From: an uncultured Pelagibacteraceae bacterium
GTDB taxonomy: Bacteria; Pseudomonadota; Alphaproteobacteria; Pelagibacterales; AG-422-B15
Assembly: GCA_902544525.1 (NCBI GenBank)
Contig: CACCCN010000010.1
Span: forward strand, 1 to 43,549
DNA length: 43,549 bases
Reading direction: 5' to 3'
The first letter of the stretch is position 1. Each line of letters starts with the position of its first letter. The notes below the pieces were generated by a model that saw only the letters and a program-made list of their open reading frames with translations, searched no databases and had not been told where the DNA came from. The position numbers and the translations under genes were made by a program. Shown here piece by piece: positions 34,647-43,200 of this stretch.

Positions 34647-35721
34647 TTTTAAAAAAAGACTTGAAAGTACTTATAAGCATTTTATTTTCACTTTCAGTAC
34701 CTATTGTCACCCTAATACACTCAGGCAGATTATAATTATCTAGAGTCCTTATAATAATAGATTTACTTAATAAATACTTATTTAATTTTTTTTTCTCAGT
34801 TATACCATTATTCAGTTTTATAAATATGAAATTTGCTTGGCTATTGTAAACAATTAGAGGTAATTTATTAAGTTCAAGCTTAATTGTTTTAAGCCATTTA
34901 CGGTTATGAGCTACTAATTTTCTTTCAATATCTTCTTCCGCTATTGCAATACTGCCCGCTTCTTGTGCTACTCTATTAACATTGAAAGGTCCTCTTATCC
35001 TATCAAGCAATTCAATAATTTCTTCATTGGCGTAACACCAACCTAATCTCAAAGACGCTAAACCGTATATTTTTGAAAATGTTCTAGTAACAATAATATT
35101 TTTATATTTTGAAACATATTTCATACCGTTTTCATAATCACTACTTGTTATGTACTCTGCATAAGCCGCATCAAGTACGAGAATAATTCTTTTTGGAATT
35201 TTTTTTATGAACTTATTTAGATTATTTTTATCAATATATAAGCCAGTAGGATTATTGGGATTGGCAACAAAAATTATTTTTGTTTTTTTATTAATATTAC
35301 TTAAAATATTATTAGTATCCACTTCAAAGTTAGAAGTTTTAGATTTAATTATTTTAGCATTATGAATCTTTGAATAGATTTCATACATTAGAAAGCTATT
35401 CTTTGGAATAATTACCTCATCACCTTTTGTTAAGTAAAGTTGGCAAATTAAGCCTAAAATCTCGTCAGATCCATTTGCACAAAAAATATTCTTCTTATTT
35501 AGTTTATATCTTTTTGATATAGAATTTTTAAGGCTGCGCGATTCACTCTCTGGATACCTATTTGCAGTATTCGATACTTGTTGAATTACTTTTAAAACTT
35601 TTTGACTAGGTCCAAATGGAGACTCATTTGAGGATAATTTAATAACATTTTTTTTACCTAAAATTTTACTGCTACCTGCCTTATAAGGATTAATATTTTT
35701 TAGCTTGTTTCTAGTATTCAT
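34636..35721 (-). CDS. hisC: Histidinol-phosphate/aromatic aminotransferase
   Basis: This 361-residue class I/II aminotransferase has ANPNNPTGLYI, LDAAYAEY and the PLP lysine in TRTFSKIYGLASLRLGW. HisC-family enzymes transaminate histidinol phosphate. With tyrA next to it, a dual role on aromatic substrates (prephenate or phenylpyruvate) is likely in alphaproteobacteria. It is divergent from metX, sharing a 236-bp regulatory region. Confidence 0.92.
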   Translation of the reverse strand: MNTRNKLKNINPYKAGSSKILGKKNVIKLSSNESPFGPSQKVLKVIQQVSNTANRYPESESRSLKNSISKRYKLNKKNIFCANGSDEILGLICQLYLTKGDEVIIPKNSFLMYEIYSKIHNAKIIKSKTSNFEVDTNNILSNINKKTKIIFVANPNNPTGLYIDKNNLNKFIKKIPKRIILVLDAAYAEYITSSDYENGMKYVSKYKNIIVTRTFSKIYGLASLRLGWCYANEEIIELLDRIRGPFNVNRVAQEAGSIAIAEEDIERKLVAHNRKWLKTIKLELNKLPLIVYNSQANFIFIKLNNGITEKKKLNKYLLSKSIIIRTLDNYNLPECIRVTIGTESENKMLISTFKSFFKNAK

Positions 35722-35767
35722 ATTAGTAATAGATAAGTGAATATTGACTAATTTTAAAGAAATTCTT

Positions 35768-35797
35768 TTATAATTTGATGTTTATTAATTAAGTCAA
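35768..35797 (-). promoter_or_regulatory. hisC-tyrA promoter
   Basis: On the minus strand TTGACT (35792-35797) and TTATAA (35768-35773) are spaced 18 bp. Transcription would start about 35761, giving a 40-base leader. The -35 lies in the palindrome AAGTCAATTGACTT (35791-35804), which also contains the metX -35. Confidence 0.5.
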
Positions 35798-35826
35798 TTG
35801 ACTTATTTAGATGCAAATAGTAATAA
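35798..35826 (+). promoter_or_regulatory. metX promoter
   Basis: TTGACT (35798-35803) and TAATAA (35821-35826) are spaced 17 bp. Transcription would start about 35832-35834, exactly at the first base-paired nucleotides of the SAM-II aptamer, which supports the call. Confidence 0.6.
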
Positions 35827-35830
35827 ATAA

Positions 35831-35885
35831 ATGCGCTGATTTGAAAAACAGCTTGCGGGCGCAAAATAAATCCAGCTAAAGAGGT
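35831..35885 (+). promoter_or_regulatory. SAM-II riboswitch upstream of metX
   Basis: The sequence GCGCTGATTTG (35833-35843), then GCTTGCGGGCGC (35851-35862), AAATAAAT and AGCTAAAGAGG (35875-35885) matches the conserved core of the SAM-II (metA-motif) aptamer. P1 forms from GCGC 35833-35836 with GCGC 35859-35862, and the 3' segment makes the pseudoknot. SAM-II occurs mainly in alphaproteobacteria before methionine genes. It should shut off metX-metW when SAM is high. Confidence 0.93.
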
Positions 35886-35895
35886 GATCTGTAGG

Positions 35896-35926
35896 CCGCC
35901 GAACTTAGTTGATAGGCGGTTTTTTT
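35896..35926 (+). terminator. Intrinsic terminator in the metX leader
   Basis: CCGCC (35896-35900) pairs with GGCGG (35915-35919), with AACT/AGTT pairing possible inside the loop, followed directly by seven T residues. It lies between the SAM-II aptamer and the metX ATG, so the riboswitch probably works by transcription termination. Confidence 0.85.
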
Positions 35927-35957
35927 ATGCTCGATAGAAATATTATAGATTAGAAAA

Positions 35958-37076
35958 ATGAGTAATAATAAAATTATAGATCTTGGATCAAGTGAAGACC
36001 CACTAGTTTTAGATTGTGGTAAATCTATCGGTCCAATTAAGACAGCTTTTACAACTTATGGCGAACTTAACGAAACTAAGTCTAATGCCATATTAGTATG
36101 TCATGCATTAACTGGAGACCAATACGTAGCTAGTGAACATCCTATTACCAAAAAAGATGGCTGGTGGTCTTTATTAATTGGTCCTGAAAAATCAATTGAT
36201 ACAAATAAATATTTTGTAATATGTCCTAATGTCATTGGTGGGTGCATGGGTTCAACTGGCCCTAATGAAATAAATCCAAAAACTGGTAAGGAATATGGCT
36301 TAGATTTTCCAGTCGTTACTATTGGAGATATGGTAAAAGCACAAAAATTATTAATAGATAGTTTTGGAATTGAGAAACTTTTTTCTGTTATAGGTGGATC
36401 AATGGGTGGGATGCTAGTATTAGAATGGTTATCCAAATTTCCTTCGTATGTTTTTTCTGCGATACCTATTGCTACAACTACTAATCATTCAGCTCAAAAT
36501 ATTGCTCTAAACGAACTGGCTAGGCAAGCAATTATGGCCGATCCTGAGTGGAAATCAGGTAACTACAATATTGAGAATACTAAGCCAGTTAAAGGCTTGT
36601 CAGTGGCTAGAATGGCTGCGCATATAAGCTATCTTTCAGAGCAATCTTTGCATGAGAAATTTGGAAGAAATTTGCAGAATAAAAATAAAATTGAATTTTC
36701 TTTCGATGCTGACTTTCAAGTGGAGAGCTACTTAAGACATCAAGGTTTTAAATTTGTTGATCGATTTGATGCCAACAGTTACCTATATATAACAAGAGCA
36801 ATGGATTACTTTGATTTAAAGGCAGAAAATAATGGCTCACTTATTGAAGCGTTTAAGAATACCAATTCTCACATTCTTTGTGCCTCTTTTACCAGTGACT
36901 GGCTATATCCAACCTCTGAAAATAAGGTAATAATAAAGGCATTCAATGCTCTTGGATTAAATGTAAGTTTTGTAGAAATAGAAACAGACAATGGACATGA
37001 CTCTTTTTTACTAGATGAACCAGAATTTTTTCAAACAATAAAAGGGTTTTTGGATGCAACTTATAAAAAATTATGA
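35958..37076 (+). CDS. metX: Homoserine O-acyltransferase MetX
   Basis: The 372-residue alpha/beta hydrolase-fold acyltransferase has the nucleophile S148 in [14 protein letters not shown], the segment [12 protein letters not shown], the acid in FTSDWLYP and the His in [10 protein letters not shown]. It acylates homoserine (usually with acetyl-CoA; succinyl-CoA use occurs in some members) at the start of methionine synthesis. It is controlled by the SAM-II riboswitch and followed by metW with a 4-bp overlap. Confidence 0.96.
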   Translation: MSNNKIIDLGSSEDPLVLDCGKSIGPIKTAFTTYGELNETKSNAILVCHALTGDQYVASEHPITKKDGWWSLLIGPEKSIDTNKYFVICPNVIGGCMGSTGPNEINPKTGKEYGLDFPVVTIGDMVKAQKLLIDSFGIEKLFSVIGGSMGGMLVLEWLSKFPSYVFSAIPIATTTNHSAQNIALNELARQAIMADPEWKSGNYNIENTKPVKGLSVARMAAHISYLSEQSLHEKFGRNLQNKNKIEFSFDADFQVESYLRHQGFKFVDRFDANSYLYITRAMDYFDLKAENNGSLIEAFKNTNSHILCASFTSDWLYPTSENKVIIKAFNALGLNVSFVEIETDNGHDSFLLDEPEFFQTIKGFLDATYKKL

Positions 37077-37684
37077 GCTTATTTAATACAGACAGGGATT
37101 TCAGTATCATTTCCAAAATGATACCCTCAAGATCAAAAATAATAGATGTTGGCTGTGGTGATGGATCTTTATTAGACTACCTTATAAAAAAGAAAAATAT
37201 AGATGGTAGAGGTTTAGAGATAGACCAAGATAAAATCAGAGAGTGTCTTGCAAAAGGAATATCAGCTATTCAGGGAGATGCTGATATTGATTTAATCGAT
37301 TATCCAGATAAGTCATTTGATTATTCTATTTTAACGTATACTTTGCAAGCTACAAAGAGACCTAAAAAAGTTTTAGAGGAATTAGTCAGGATTTCTAATA
37401 AAGCAATAGTTTCGTTTCCAAATTTTGGATATTGGAAAATAAGAATGAGTTTGCTTTTAAATGGCAAAATGCCAGTGAGTAATGAATTAAGTTATTCATG
37501 GCATGAAACTCCAAACCTTCACTTTTGTACAATATACGATTTTATTGATTTGTGCGAAGCAACGGATATTAAGATTGAAAAAAAAGTGAATTTGAAAAAG
37601 AATGTAATTCAAAGTTATAATAATAAAGAGTGGTTTGAAAACTTTTTTTCAGGTTCTGGAATGTTTTTAATTTCTAAAAAATAA
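37073..37684 (+). CDS. metW: Methionine biosynthesis protein MetW
   Basis: This 203-residue class I methyltransferase-like protein has the SAM-binding loop [15 protein letters not shown] (residues 23-37) and the family segment [23 protein letters not shown]. MetW works with MetX in homoserine acylation in several proteobacteria, and the pair is nearly always adjacent, as here (ATGA overlap). It is followed without gap by gloB. Confidence 0.95.
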   Translation: MSLFNTDRDFSIISKMIPSRSKIIDVGCGDGSLLDYLIKKKNIDGRGLEIDQDKIRECLAKGISAIQGDADIDLIDYPDKSFDYSILTYTLQATKRPKKVLEELVRISNKAIVSFPNFGYWKIRMSLLLNGKMPVSNELSYSWHETPNLHFCTIYDFIDLCEATDIKIEKKVNLKKNVIQSYNNKEWFENFFSGSGMFLISKK

Positions 37685-38446
37685 ATGAAAGATTTTAATA
37701 TTAATATTATACCATGCCTCAATGATAACTATTCCTATGTCATATCTGTAGGTAGGGATGCACTAGTGATTGATCCCTCTGAGTCAAAACCTATAATTAA
37801 TTTCATAGAGAAAAATAATTTAGAACTTAAGTTTATATTAAATACTCATCATCATTTTGATCATGTTGGTGGCAACCTTGAACTTAAAGATAAATATAAT
37901 TTATTAATTGCGGGTAATGAAAATGACAAAAAAAGAATTCCCGGTATTGATATTTTTTTAAATGAAACTGAAAAATTTGTTTTTAATTCTCATGAGTTTC
38001 AAGTTATTAATACCCCTGGACATACCTCTGATTGCATATCTTTTTATGTCAAATCTATGAAGTCAGTTTTCACTGGCGATGCGGTATTTTCTCTTGGTTG
38101 TGGAAGATTATTTGAGGGATCTCCAAATGAAATGTGGAAATCGATTTGTAAAATAAAATCTCTACCAGATGATACTAATATTTTCTGTGGACATGAATAT
38201 ACAATGAATAATGCCATTTTCACAAAGGCAATAATCGATAATGAAGCGATAGATCTTAAAATAAGAGAAATTAAAAAACTGCGCAGTAATAACATACCTA
38301 CAATTCCCACCACTATTGCAGCAGAAAAAAAATTAAATATTTTTTTTCAAGCAGACAGTGATGAAATTAAAAGCCTCTTTTCTAAAGAGTTAATTAATGA
38401 TGAGGAAGCTTTTAAAATGATAAGATTGGCTAAAGATAATTTCTAG
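37685..38446 (+). CDS. gloB: Hydroxyacylglutathione hydrolase (glyoxalase II)
   Basis: The 253-residue metallo-beta-lactamase-fold protein has the metal motif THHHFDH (H55, H57, D59, H60), then NTPGHTSDCISFY, FTGDAVFSLGCGRLFEG and CGHEYT, the order seen in glyoxalase II. It hydrolyses S-lactoylglutathione to lactate and glutathione. The ATG follows the metW TAA directly. The stop TAG is shared with convergent phaB through CTAG. Confidence 0.95.
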   Translation: MKDFNINIIPCLNDNYSYVISVGRDALVIDPSESKPIINFIEKNNLELKFILNTHHHFDHVGGNLELKDKYNLLIAGNENDKKRIPGIDIFLNETEKFVFNSHEFQVINTPGHTSDCISFYVKSMKSVFTGDAVFSLGCGRLFEGSPNEMWKSICKIKSLPDDTNIFCGHEYTMNNAIFTKAIIDNEAIDLKIREIKKLRSNNIPTIPTTIAAEKKLNIFFQADSDEIKSLFSKELINDEEAFKMIRLAKDNF

Positions 38447-39165
38447 ATAAAGTATTGTCCACCATTAGCAGTTATTGTTGAACCAGTAACAAAACCAGCG
38501 TCCTCACTAACTAAAAATGTTACAATTCTTGAAATCTCATCGACTGTGCCTAATCTCCCAACAGGAATTTTAGTAATTAAACTTTTAAGAAACTCCTCGG
38601 AAGCATCTGACAATATTTCAGTATCAATATAACCTGGAGCAATTGCATTAACTGTTATATTTTTTCTAGCAGTTTCCTGAGCTAAAGCTTTTGTAAATCC
38701 AAGAACACCTGCTTTTGCAGCACTATAATTAACAAGACCCATCTCACCTTTTTGACCATTAATCGATGAAATTGAAATTATTCTTCCAAATGACTTTTCT
38801 CGCATACCTTCAAGTACGCATCTTGTCATATAAAAAACTGAGTCAAGGTCAGTTCTTATTACATCGTCCCATTGCTCAACAGTCATTTTATGAGACATTG
38901 CTGCTTTTGAGATACCGGCATTATTAATGAGTATGTCTACAGTTCCTAATTTTTCAGAGACCTCTTTTACACCAGCTTCACAAGCTGCTGAGTCTGCAAC
39001 ATTCCATTGAAAAACTTCAATTCCATGTTCATCAGCAAAAGCATTTGCTTTTTCAGAATTAGAATTATAAGTCGCAGCAACTTTGCAACCCTGGCTCTTT
39101 AAAGCTATTGATATTGATGCCCCTATACCTCTGGTTCCACCGGTTACTAATGCTACTTTCGTCAT
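38443..39165 (-). CDS. phaB: Acetoacetyl-CoA reductase
   Basis: This 240-residue short-chain dehydrogenase has TGGTRGIG (8-15), NNAGIS, the catalytic S134, Y147, K151 (VNYSAAKAG) and the PhaB/FabG-like C-terminus FVTGSTITANGGQYFI. It reduces acetoacetyl-CoA to (R)-3-hydroxybutyryl-CoA with NADPH. A FabG-type role is the alternative, but pairing with phaA 17 bp upstream favours PhaB. No phaC is nearby, so the product probably feeds the ethylmalonyl-CoA pathway. A strong ribosome site AAAGGAG precedes it. Confidence 0.93.
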   Translation of the reverse strand: MTKVALVTGGTRGIGASISIALKSQGCKVAATYNSNSEKANAFADEHGIEVFQWNVADSAACEAGVKEVSEKLGTVDILINNAGISKAAMSHKMTVEQWDDVIRTDLDSVFYMTRCVLEGMREKSFGRIISISSINGQKGEMGLVNYSAAKAGVLGFTKALAQETARKNITVNAIAPGYIDTEILSDASEEFLKSLITKIPVGRLGTVDEISRIVTFLVSEDAGFVTGSTITANGGQYFI

Positions 39166-39182
39166 ATTTTATTCTCCTTTAT

Positions 39183-40355
39183 TTATCTTTCTACGCAAAG
39201 TGCTATGCCCATTCCCCCACCAATACATAGTGTGGCCAGGCCTTTTTTAGCATCTTGTCTTTTCATTTGATGAAGCAGTGTGACCAAAATCCTTGCTCCA
39301 GATGCTCCAATGGGGTGACCAATAGCAATGGCTCCACCATTTACATTAACTTTACTTGGATCCCAACCTAAGTCTTTATTAACAGCACAAGATTGAGCAG
39401 CAAAAGCTTCATTTGACTCAATTAAATCTAAGTCATTTATATTCCATCCAGCCTTATCAAGTGCCCTACGTACTGAAGGAATTGGTCCAGTTCCCATAAT
39501 TGATGGGTCTACTCCAACACTTGCCCATGAGACTATTCTTCCTAGAGGTTCTAAATTTCTCTTAGTCATTTCTACTTCGTTCATTAAAGTTAAAGCTGCA
39601 GCACCATCATTAATTCCACTTGCATTAGCCGCAGTTACTGACCCATCTTTAGAAAATGCAGGTCTTAATGAAGCAAGTTTTTCTAATTGAACATTATCTT
39701 TAATATATTCATCTTGATCAAAAACTATTGTTTCTTTTTTTGTTACAATTTCAACAGGGGTTATTTCATCTTTAAATAAACCCTCGGCTTTAGCTTTGCT
39801 CGCTTTAAGTTGAGAATTATAAGCAAATTCGTCTTGTTGCTCTCTAGTAATTTGAAATTGCTCAGCAACATTCTCAGCAGTGGTTCCCATATGATAGCCA
39901 TTAAATGCATCCCACAAACCATCTTTTATCATGGTGTCTATCATTTTAGTGTCACCCATTTTTGTTCCAGAACGTAAATGCATACAATGTGGTGATTGAC
40001 TCATACTTTCCTGGCCACCTGCAATAACAATATTTGCATCTTGATTTTTAATAGACTGAAATCCTAGAGCAACAGTTCTTAGGCCAGATCCACAAACCTG
40101 GTTAACAACATAAGCTGGCGTTTCTTTATCAATACCTGCATTCATTGATGCTTGTCTTGCTGGGTTTTGTCCTGTTCCAGCTGAGAGCACTTGACCAAAA
40201 ATAACTTCATCAACCTCTGATGACTCTACTGAGGATTTTTTGAGTGAATCTTTTATTACAACCTTACCTAAATCATGAGCTTGTAAACTACTTAATGATC
40301 CGCTAAATGAGCCTACACCAGTTCTTATAGCGGAAGTGATAAATACATCTGTCAT
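39183..40355 (-). CDS. phaA: Acetyl-CoA C-acetyltransferase
   Basis: The 390-residue biosynthetic thiolase has the acyl-accepting C88 in VNQVCGSGLRTVALG, NGGAIAIGHPIGASGARI with the catalytic His, and the C-terminal cysteine in CIGGGMGIALCVER. It condenses two acetyl-CoA into acetoacetyl-CoA, the entry step to PHB or the ethylmalonyl-CoA pathway. It lies 17 bp after gpmA and 17 bp before phaB. Confidence 0.96.
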   Translation of the reverse strand: MTDVFITSAIRTGVGSFSGSLSSLQAHDLGKVVIKDSLKKSSVESSEVDEVIFGQVLSAGTGQNPARQASMNAGIDKETPAYVVNQVCGSGLRTVALGFQSIKNQDANIVIAGGQESMSQSPHCMHLRSGTKMGDTKMIDTMIKDGLWDAFNGYHMGTTAENVAEQFQITREQQDEFAYNSQLKASKAKAEGLFKDEITPVEIVTKKETIVFDQDEYIKDNVQLEKLASLRPAFSKDGSVTAANASGINDGAAALTLMNEVEMTKRNLEPLGRIVSWASVGVDPSIMGTGPIPSVRRALDKAGWNINDLDLIESNEAFAAQSCAVNKDLGWDPSKVNVNGGAIAIGHPIGASGARILVTLLHQMKRQDAKKGLATLCIGGGMGIALCVER

Positions 40356-40372
40356 ACATTTGTCCTAAATAA

Positions 40373-41095
40373 TTAATTAATTTGAGGGATTTTTTCAGCC
40401 CTGGAGGAATTAAGATAGCTAGCTGACTTTATTTTGCAACTATTATCTAATTCTAGAAGTAAAGGATTTCCAGTAGGAATTTCCAGCCCTACAATTTCTT
40501 GGTCTGATATATTGAATAATTGTTTACATAGTGCTCTTAAACTGTTGCCATGCGCGGCGATTAAGGTATCTCCATATTTTAAATTTGGCTTAATAAATTC
40601 CTCCCAATACGGAATTACTCTTTCATAAGTGTCTTTTAAACATTCCGAAAGTGGCAGCTCAGTATCTTGAATATTTGCGTATAAAGGATCCTTATTTGGA
40701 TTCATTTCACTTGTTATATCTAATTTTGGTGGAGGGGTATCATAACTTCTTCTCCATTTAAGAAATTGATCTTCGCCATATTTTTTTCGTGTTTCGTCTT
40801 TATTTAACCCTTGTAAATTTCCATAGTGGCGCTCATTAAGTTGCCAGCTTTTATTTATTTTTAAATCTTCTGAAAAATTAATTTCTTTTAATATTATGTC
40901 TAATGTATCTCTTGCTCTTTTTAAATATGATGTAAAACAAATTTGAGGTTTAAAATTTATCTTATTAATTAACTCTCCAGATTGCTTCGCCTCTTGCTTT
41001 CCAGCTGATGTAAGATCTACATCAACCCATCCAGTGAATATATTTTTAGCATTCCAGACGCTTTGACCATGTCTGATAAGTATTAATCGTGTCAT
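40373..41095 (-). CDS. gpmA: 2,3-bisphosphoglycerate-dependent phosphoglycerate mutase
   Basis: The 240-residue histidine phosphatase-superfamily enzyme has the phosphohistidine motif LIRHGQSVWN (H9), FTGWVDVDLT, LNERHYGNLQGLNKDET and the second His in AAHGNSLRAL. It interconverts 3- and 2-phosphoglycerate. It begins 1 bp after serA, so it is cotranscribed with serine synthesis genes that draw on the same 3-phosphoglycerate. Confidence 0.95.
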   Translation of the reverse strand: MTRLILIRHGQSVWNAKNIFTGWVDVDLTSAGKQEAKQSGELINKINFKPQICFTSYLKRARDTLDIILKEINFSEDLKINKSWQLNERHYGNLQGLNKDETRKKYGEDQFLKWRRSYDTPPPKLDITSEMNPNKDPLYANIQDTELPLSECLKDTYERVIPYWEEFIKPNLKYGDTLIAAHGNSLRALCKQLFNISDQEIVGLEIPTGNPLLLELDNSCKIKSASYLNSSRAEKIPQIN

Positions 41096-41096
41096 G

Positions 41097-42038
41097 CTAT
41101 TTATTAACTTGATTAATAATTTTATTATTTTTTAAAAATTCAACAATTTGTTCTGCAATTTGATATGCTACTTTTTCTTGTGCTTCTATAGTACTAGCAC
41201 CAATATGAGGCGTCATAACTACATTATCCATTGAAGAAAAAATACTATCTTGTTCAGGTTCATTTTCATATACATCACAGCCATAACCAGCAATATTTCC
41301 CTTTTCTAATGCCTCTTTAATATCTTTTTCATTTACTAAACCTCCTCTTGCACAATTAATTATAATGGCATTTTTTTTCATTTTTGTAATTGCATTCGAG
41401 TTGATTAGGTACTTTGAATTTTCAGAAAGTTTATTATGAAAAGTAATTATGTCAGCACCTTCTAAAATATCGTCAATTGATTGATTGGTTACATTAAATT
41501 TTTTTTCATCTTCAGGAGAAATAGATGCACTATACACTAATACATTCATTCCATATGCATGAGCAATTTGACTAACCTTTTTCCCAATGTTTCCAAAACC
41601 TATAATACCTATAGTCTTTCCATACATTTCATTACCAATAAACTTCTTTTTTTCCCATTTTTTTTGATGCATAGATTGGTTTGCATTACTTATTTTACGC
41701 ATCAAAGAATGCATAATTCCGAATGTCAACTCTGCAGTAGCTTGAACGTTACCAAGAGGAGTGTTCATTACAATAATTCCATTATTAGTAGCAGCCTTTA
41801 AATCAACATTATCTACACCAACCCCAGGTCTACCAATAACCTTGAGATTGATTGCACTATTGATGATTTTTTCGGTAACAGTCACAGCTGATCTGACAAT
41901 TAAACCAGAATACTCAGTTATTTCAGTGGCTAACTCGTCCTCAGATAGGCCAATTTTTGTATCGTATGCTATACCATTTTTATCAAATACTTCTGATACA
42001 GCACTAGAAACATTATCTGCAATTAAAACTTTATTCAT
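41097..42038 (-). CDS. serA: D-3-phosphoglycerate dehydrogenase, short form without ACT domain
   Basis: The 313-residue D-2-hydroxyacid dehydrogenase has GRPGVGVDNVDL, the NAD motif GFGNIG (147-152), INCARGGLVNEKDI and the catalytic His segment TPHIGAST. Many alphaproteobacterial SerA proteins are near 525 residues with C-terminal regulatory domains; this one stops after the catalytic core, and gpmA begins at once, so no remnant remains. Serine feedback through an ACT domain is therefore absent. Overlap with serC by one base supports the SerA call over another hydroxyacid dehydrogenase. Confidence 0.9.
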   Translation of the reverse strand: MNKVLIADNVSSAVSEVFDKNGIAYDTKIGLSEDELATEITEYSGLIVRSAVTVTEKIINSAINLKVIGRPGVGVDNVDLKAATNNGIIVMNTPLGNVQATAELTFGIMHSLMRKISNANQSMHQKKWEKKKFIGNEMYGKTIGIIGFGNIGKKVSQIAHAYGMNVLVYSASISPEDEKKFNVTNQSIDDILEGADIITFHNKLSENSKYLINSNAITKMKKNAIIINCARGGLVNEKDIKEALEKGNIAGYGCDVYENEPEQDSIFSSMDNVVMTPHIGASTIEAQEKVAYQIAEQIVEFLKNNKIINQVNK

Positions 42039-43198
42039 TAGTTGTACTCAGATTTAACTGTTTCATAAGCCCAGTCAATCCAAGGAAGAACGAGTTTAAC
42101 ATTTTCATTTGTTACGGTAGAGCCACCCCATATTCTTATACCTGGAGGGGCTGTTTTATAGGAATTCAAATCATAACCTGCTTCATTAACTTCAAGCTCA
42201 CCACAAACTTTTTTCATGAAATCAGTTTGTTTTTCTAAATCAAGATTTTTAAACCATGGGTCCTTCGGCACTAAACATATTGAAGTACAAGATAAGGTTT
42301 CTGGATCTTTGGCAAGAAATTCAAAATTGTCATTATTAGAAATCCATTCAGATACAATCTTTAAATTATTTTCGGAGATTTCAACAAGCGCATCAATTCC
42401 ACCAATCGATGAAGCCCAATTTAATGAGTTTAAAGCATCCTCAACACTCAGCATAGAAGGTGTATTGATTGTTGTTCCTGAAAATATAGCTTCAGTAAAT
42501 TTTTGATTAGTAGCTAACCTAAAGATTTTTGGTATAGGCCAAGGAGGTGTGTAAGTTTCAAGTCTTTCAACGGCTCTTGGAGATAAAATAAGCATTCCAT
42601 GTGCAGCTTCACTACCAAGAACTTTTTGCCAAGAATAAGTTATAACATCTAATTTTTTCCAATCCATATGCATTGAAAATACAGCAGAAGTTGCATCACA
42701 AATTACTAGTCCTGCCCTATCAGAGCTAATCCAGTCTGTATTTTTAACTCTTACTCCGGCAGTGGTCCCGTTCCAAGTAAAAATAATGTCATTTTTTGGA
42801 TTGCTTTTTGAGAAATCAGGCAATACGCCATAATCAGTTTTTTGAACAATCTTATTTTCTAGTGGCAATTGATCACCAACATCGATTGACCAATCATGCC
42901 CAAAATTTTCCCAAGAATAAACTTCAACTCCACGTTGACCTAGCATTGACCACATGGCCATTTCAACCGCACCTGTATCAGATGCTGGAACAATTCCAAT
43001 ATGGTAGTCATCAGGTATTTGTAGAACATTTCTTGATTTAGTAATTACCTCTTGCAGTCTATCAAGGGCAACTTTTGATCTGTGTGATCTGGAAACAACT
43101 GCATTTTCTAAATTCTTTAAGGACCAGCCTGGTGGTTTCGCACAAGGTCCAGAAGAAAAGTAAGGATAAGGGGGCTTTAATTTTGGCTTCTCATTCAT
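42038..43198 (-). CDS. serC: Phosphoserine aminotransferase
   Basis: This 386-residue class V aminotransferase of the alphaproteobacterial SerC type has PYFSSGPCAKPPGWSL at the start, VPASDTGAVEMAMW, the PLP lysine in DVITYSWQKVLGSEAAHG and GIRIWGGSTV near the end. It makes O-phosphoserine from 3-phosphohydroxypyruvate. It is preceded 2 bp upstream by the DUF1015 gene and followed by serA with a one-base overlap. Confidence 0.95.
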   Translation of the reverse strand: MNEKPKLKPPYPYFSSGPCAKPPGWSLKNLENAVVSRSHRSKVALDRLQEVITKSRNVLQIPDDYHIGIVPASDTGAVEMAMWSMLGQRGVEVYSWENFGHDWSIDVGDQLPLENKIVQKTDYGVLPDFSKSNPKNDIIFTWNGTTAGVRVKNTDWISSDRAGLVICDATSAVFSMHMDWKKLDVITYSWQKVLGSEAAHGMLILSPRAVERLETYTPPWPIPKIFRLATNQKFTEAIFSGTTINTPSMLSVEDALNSLNWASSIGGIDALVEISENNLKIVSEWISNNDNFEFLAKDPETLSCTSICLVPKDPWFKNLDLEKQTDFMKKVCGELEVNEAGYDLNSYKTAPPGIRIWGGSTVTNENVKLVLPWIDWAYETVKSEYN

Positions 43199-43200
43199 TT

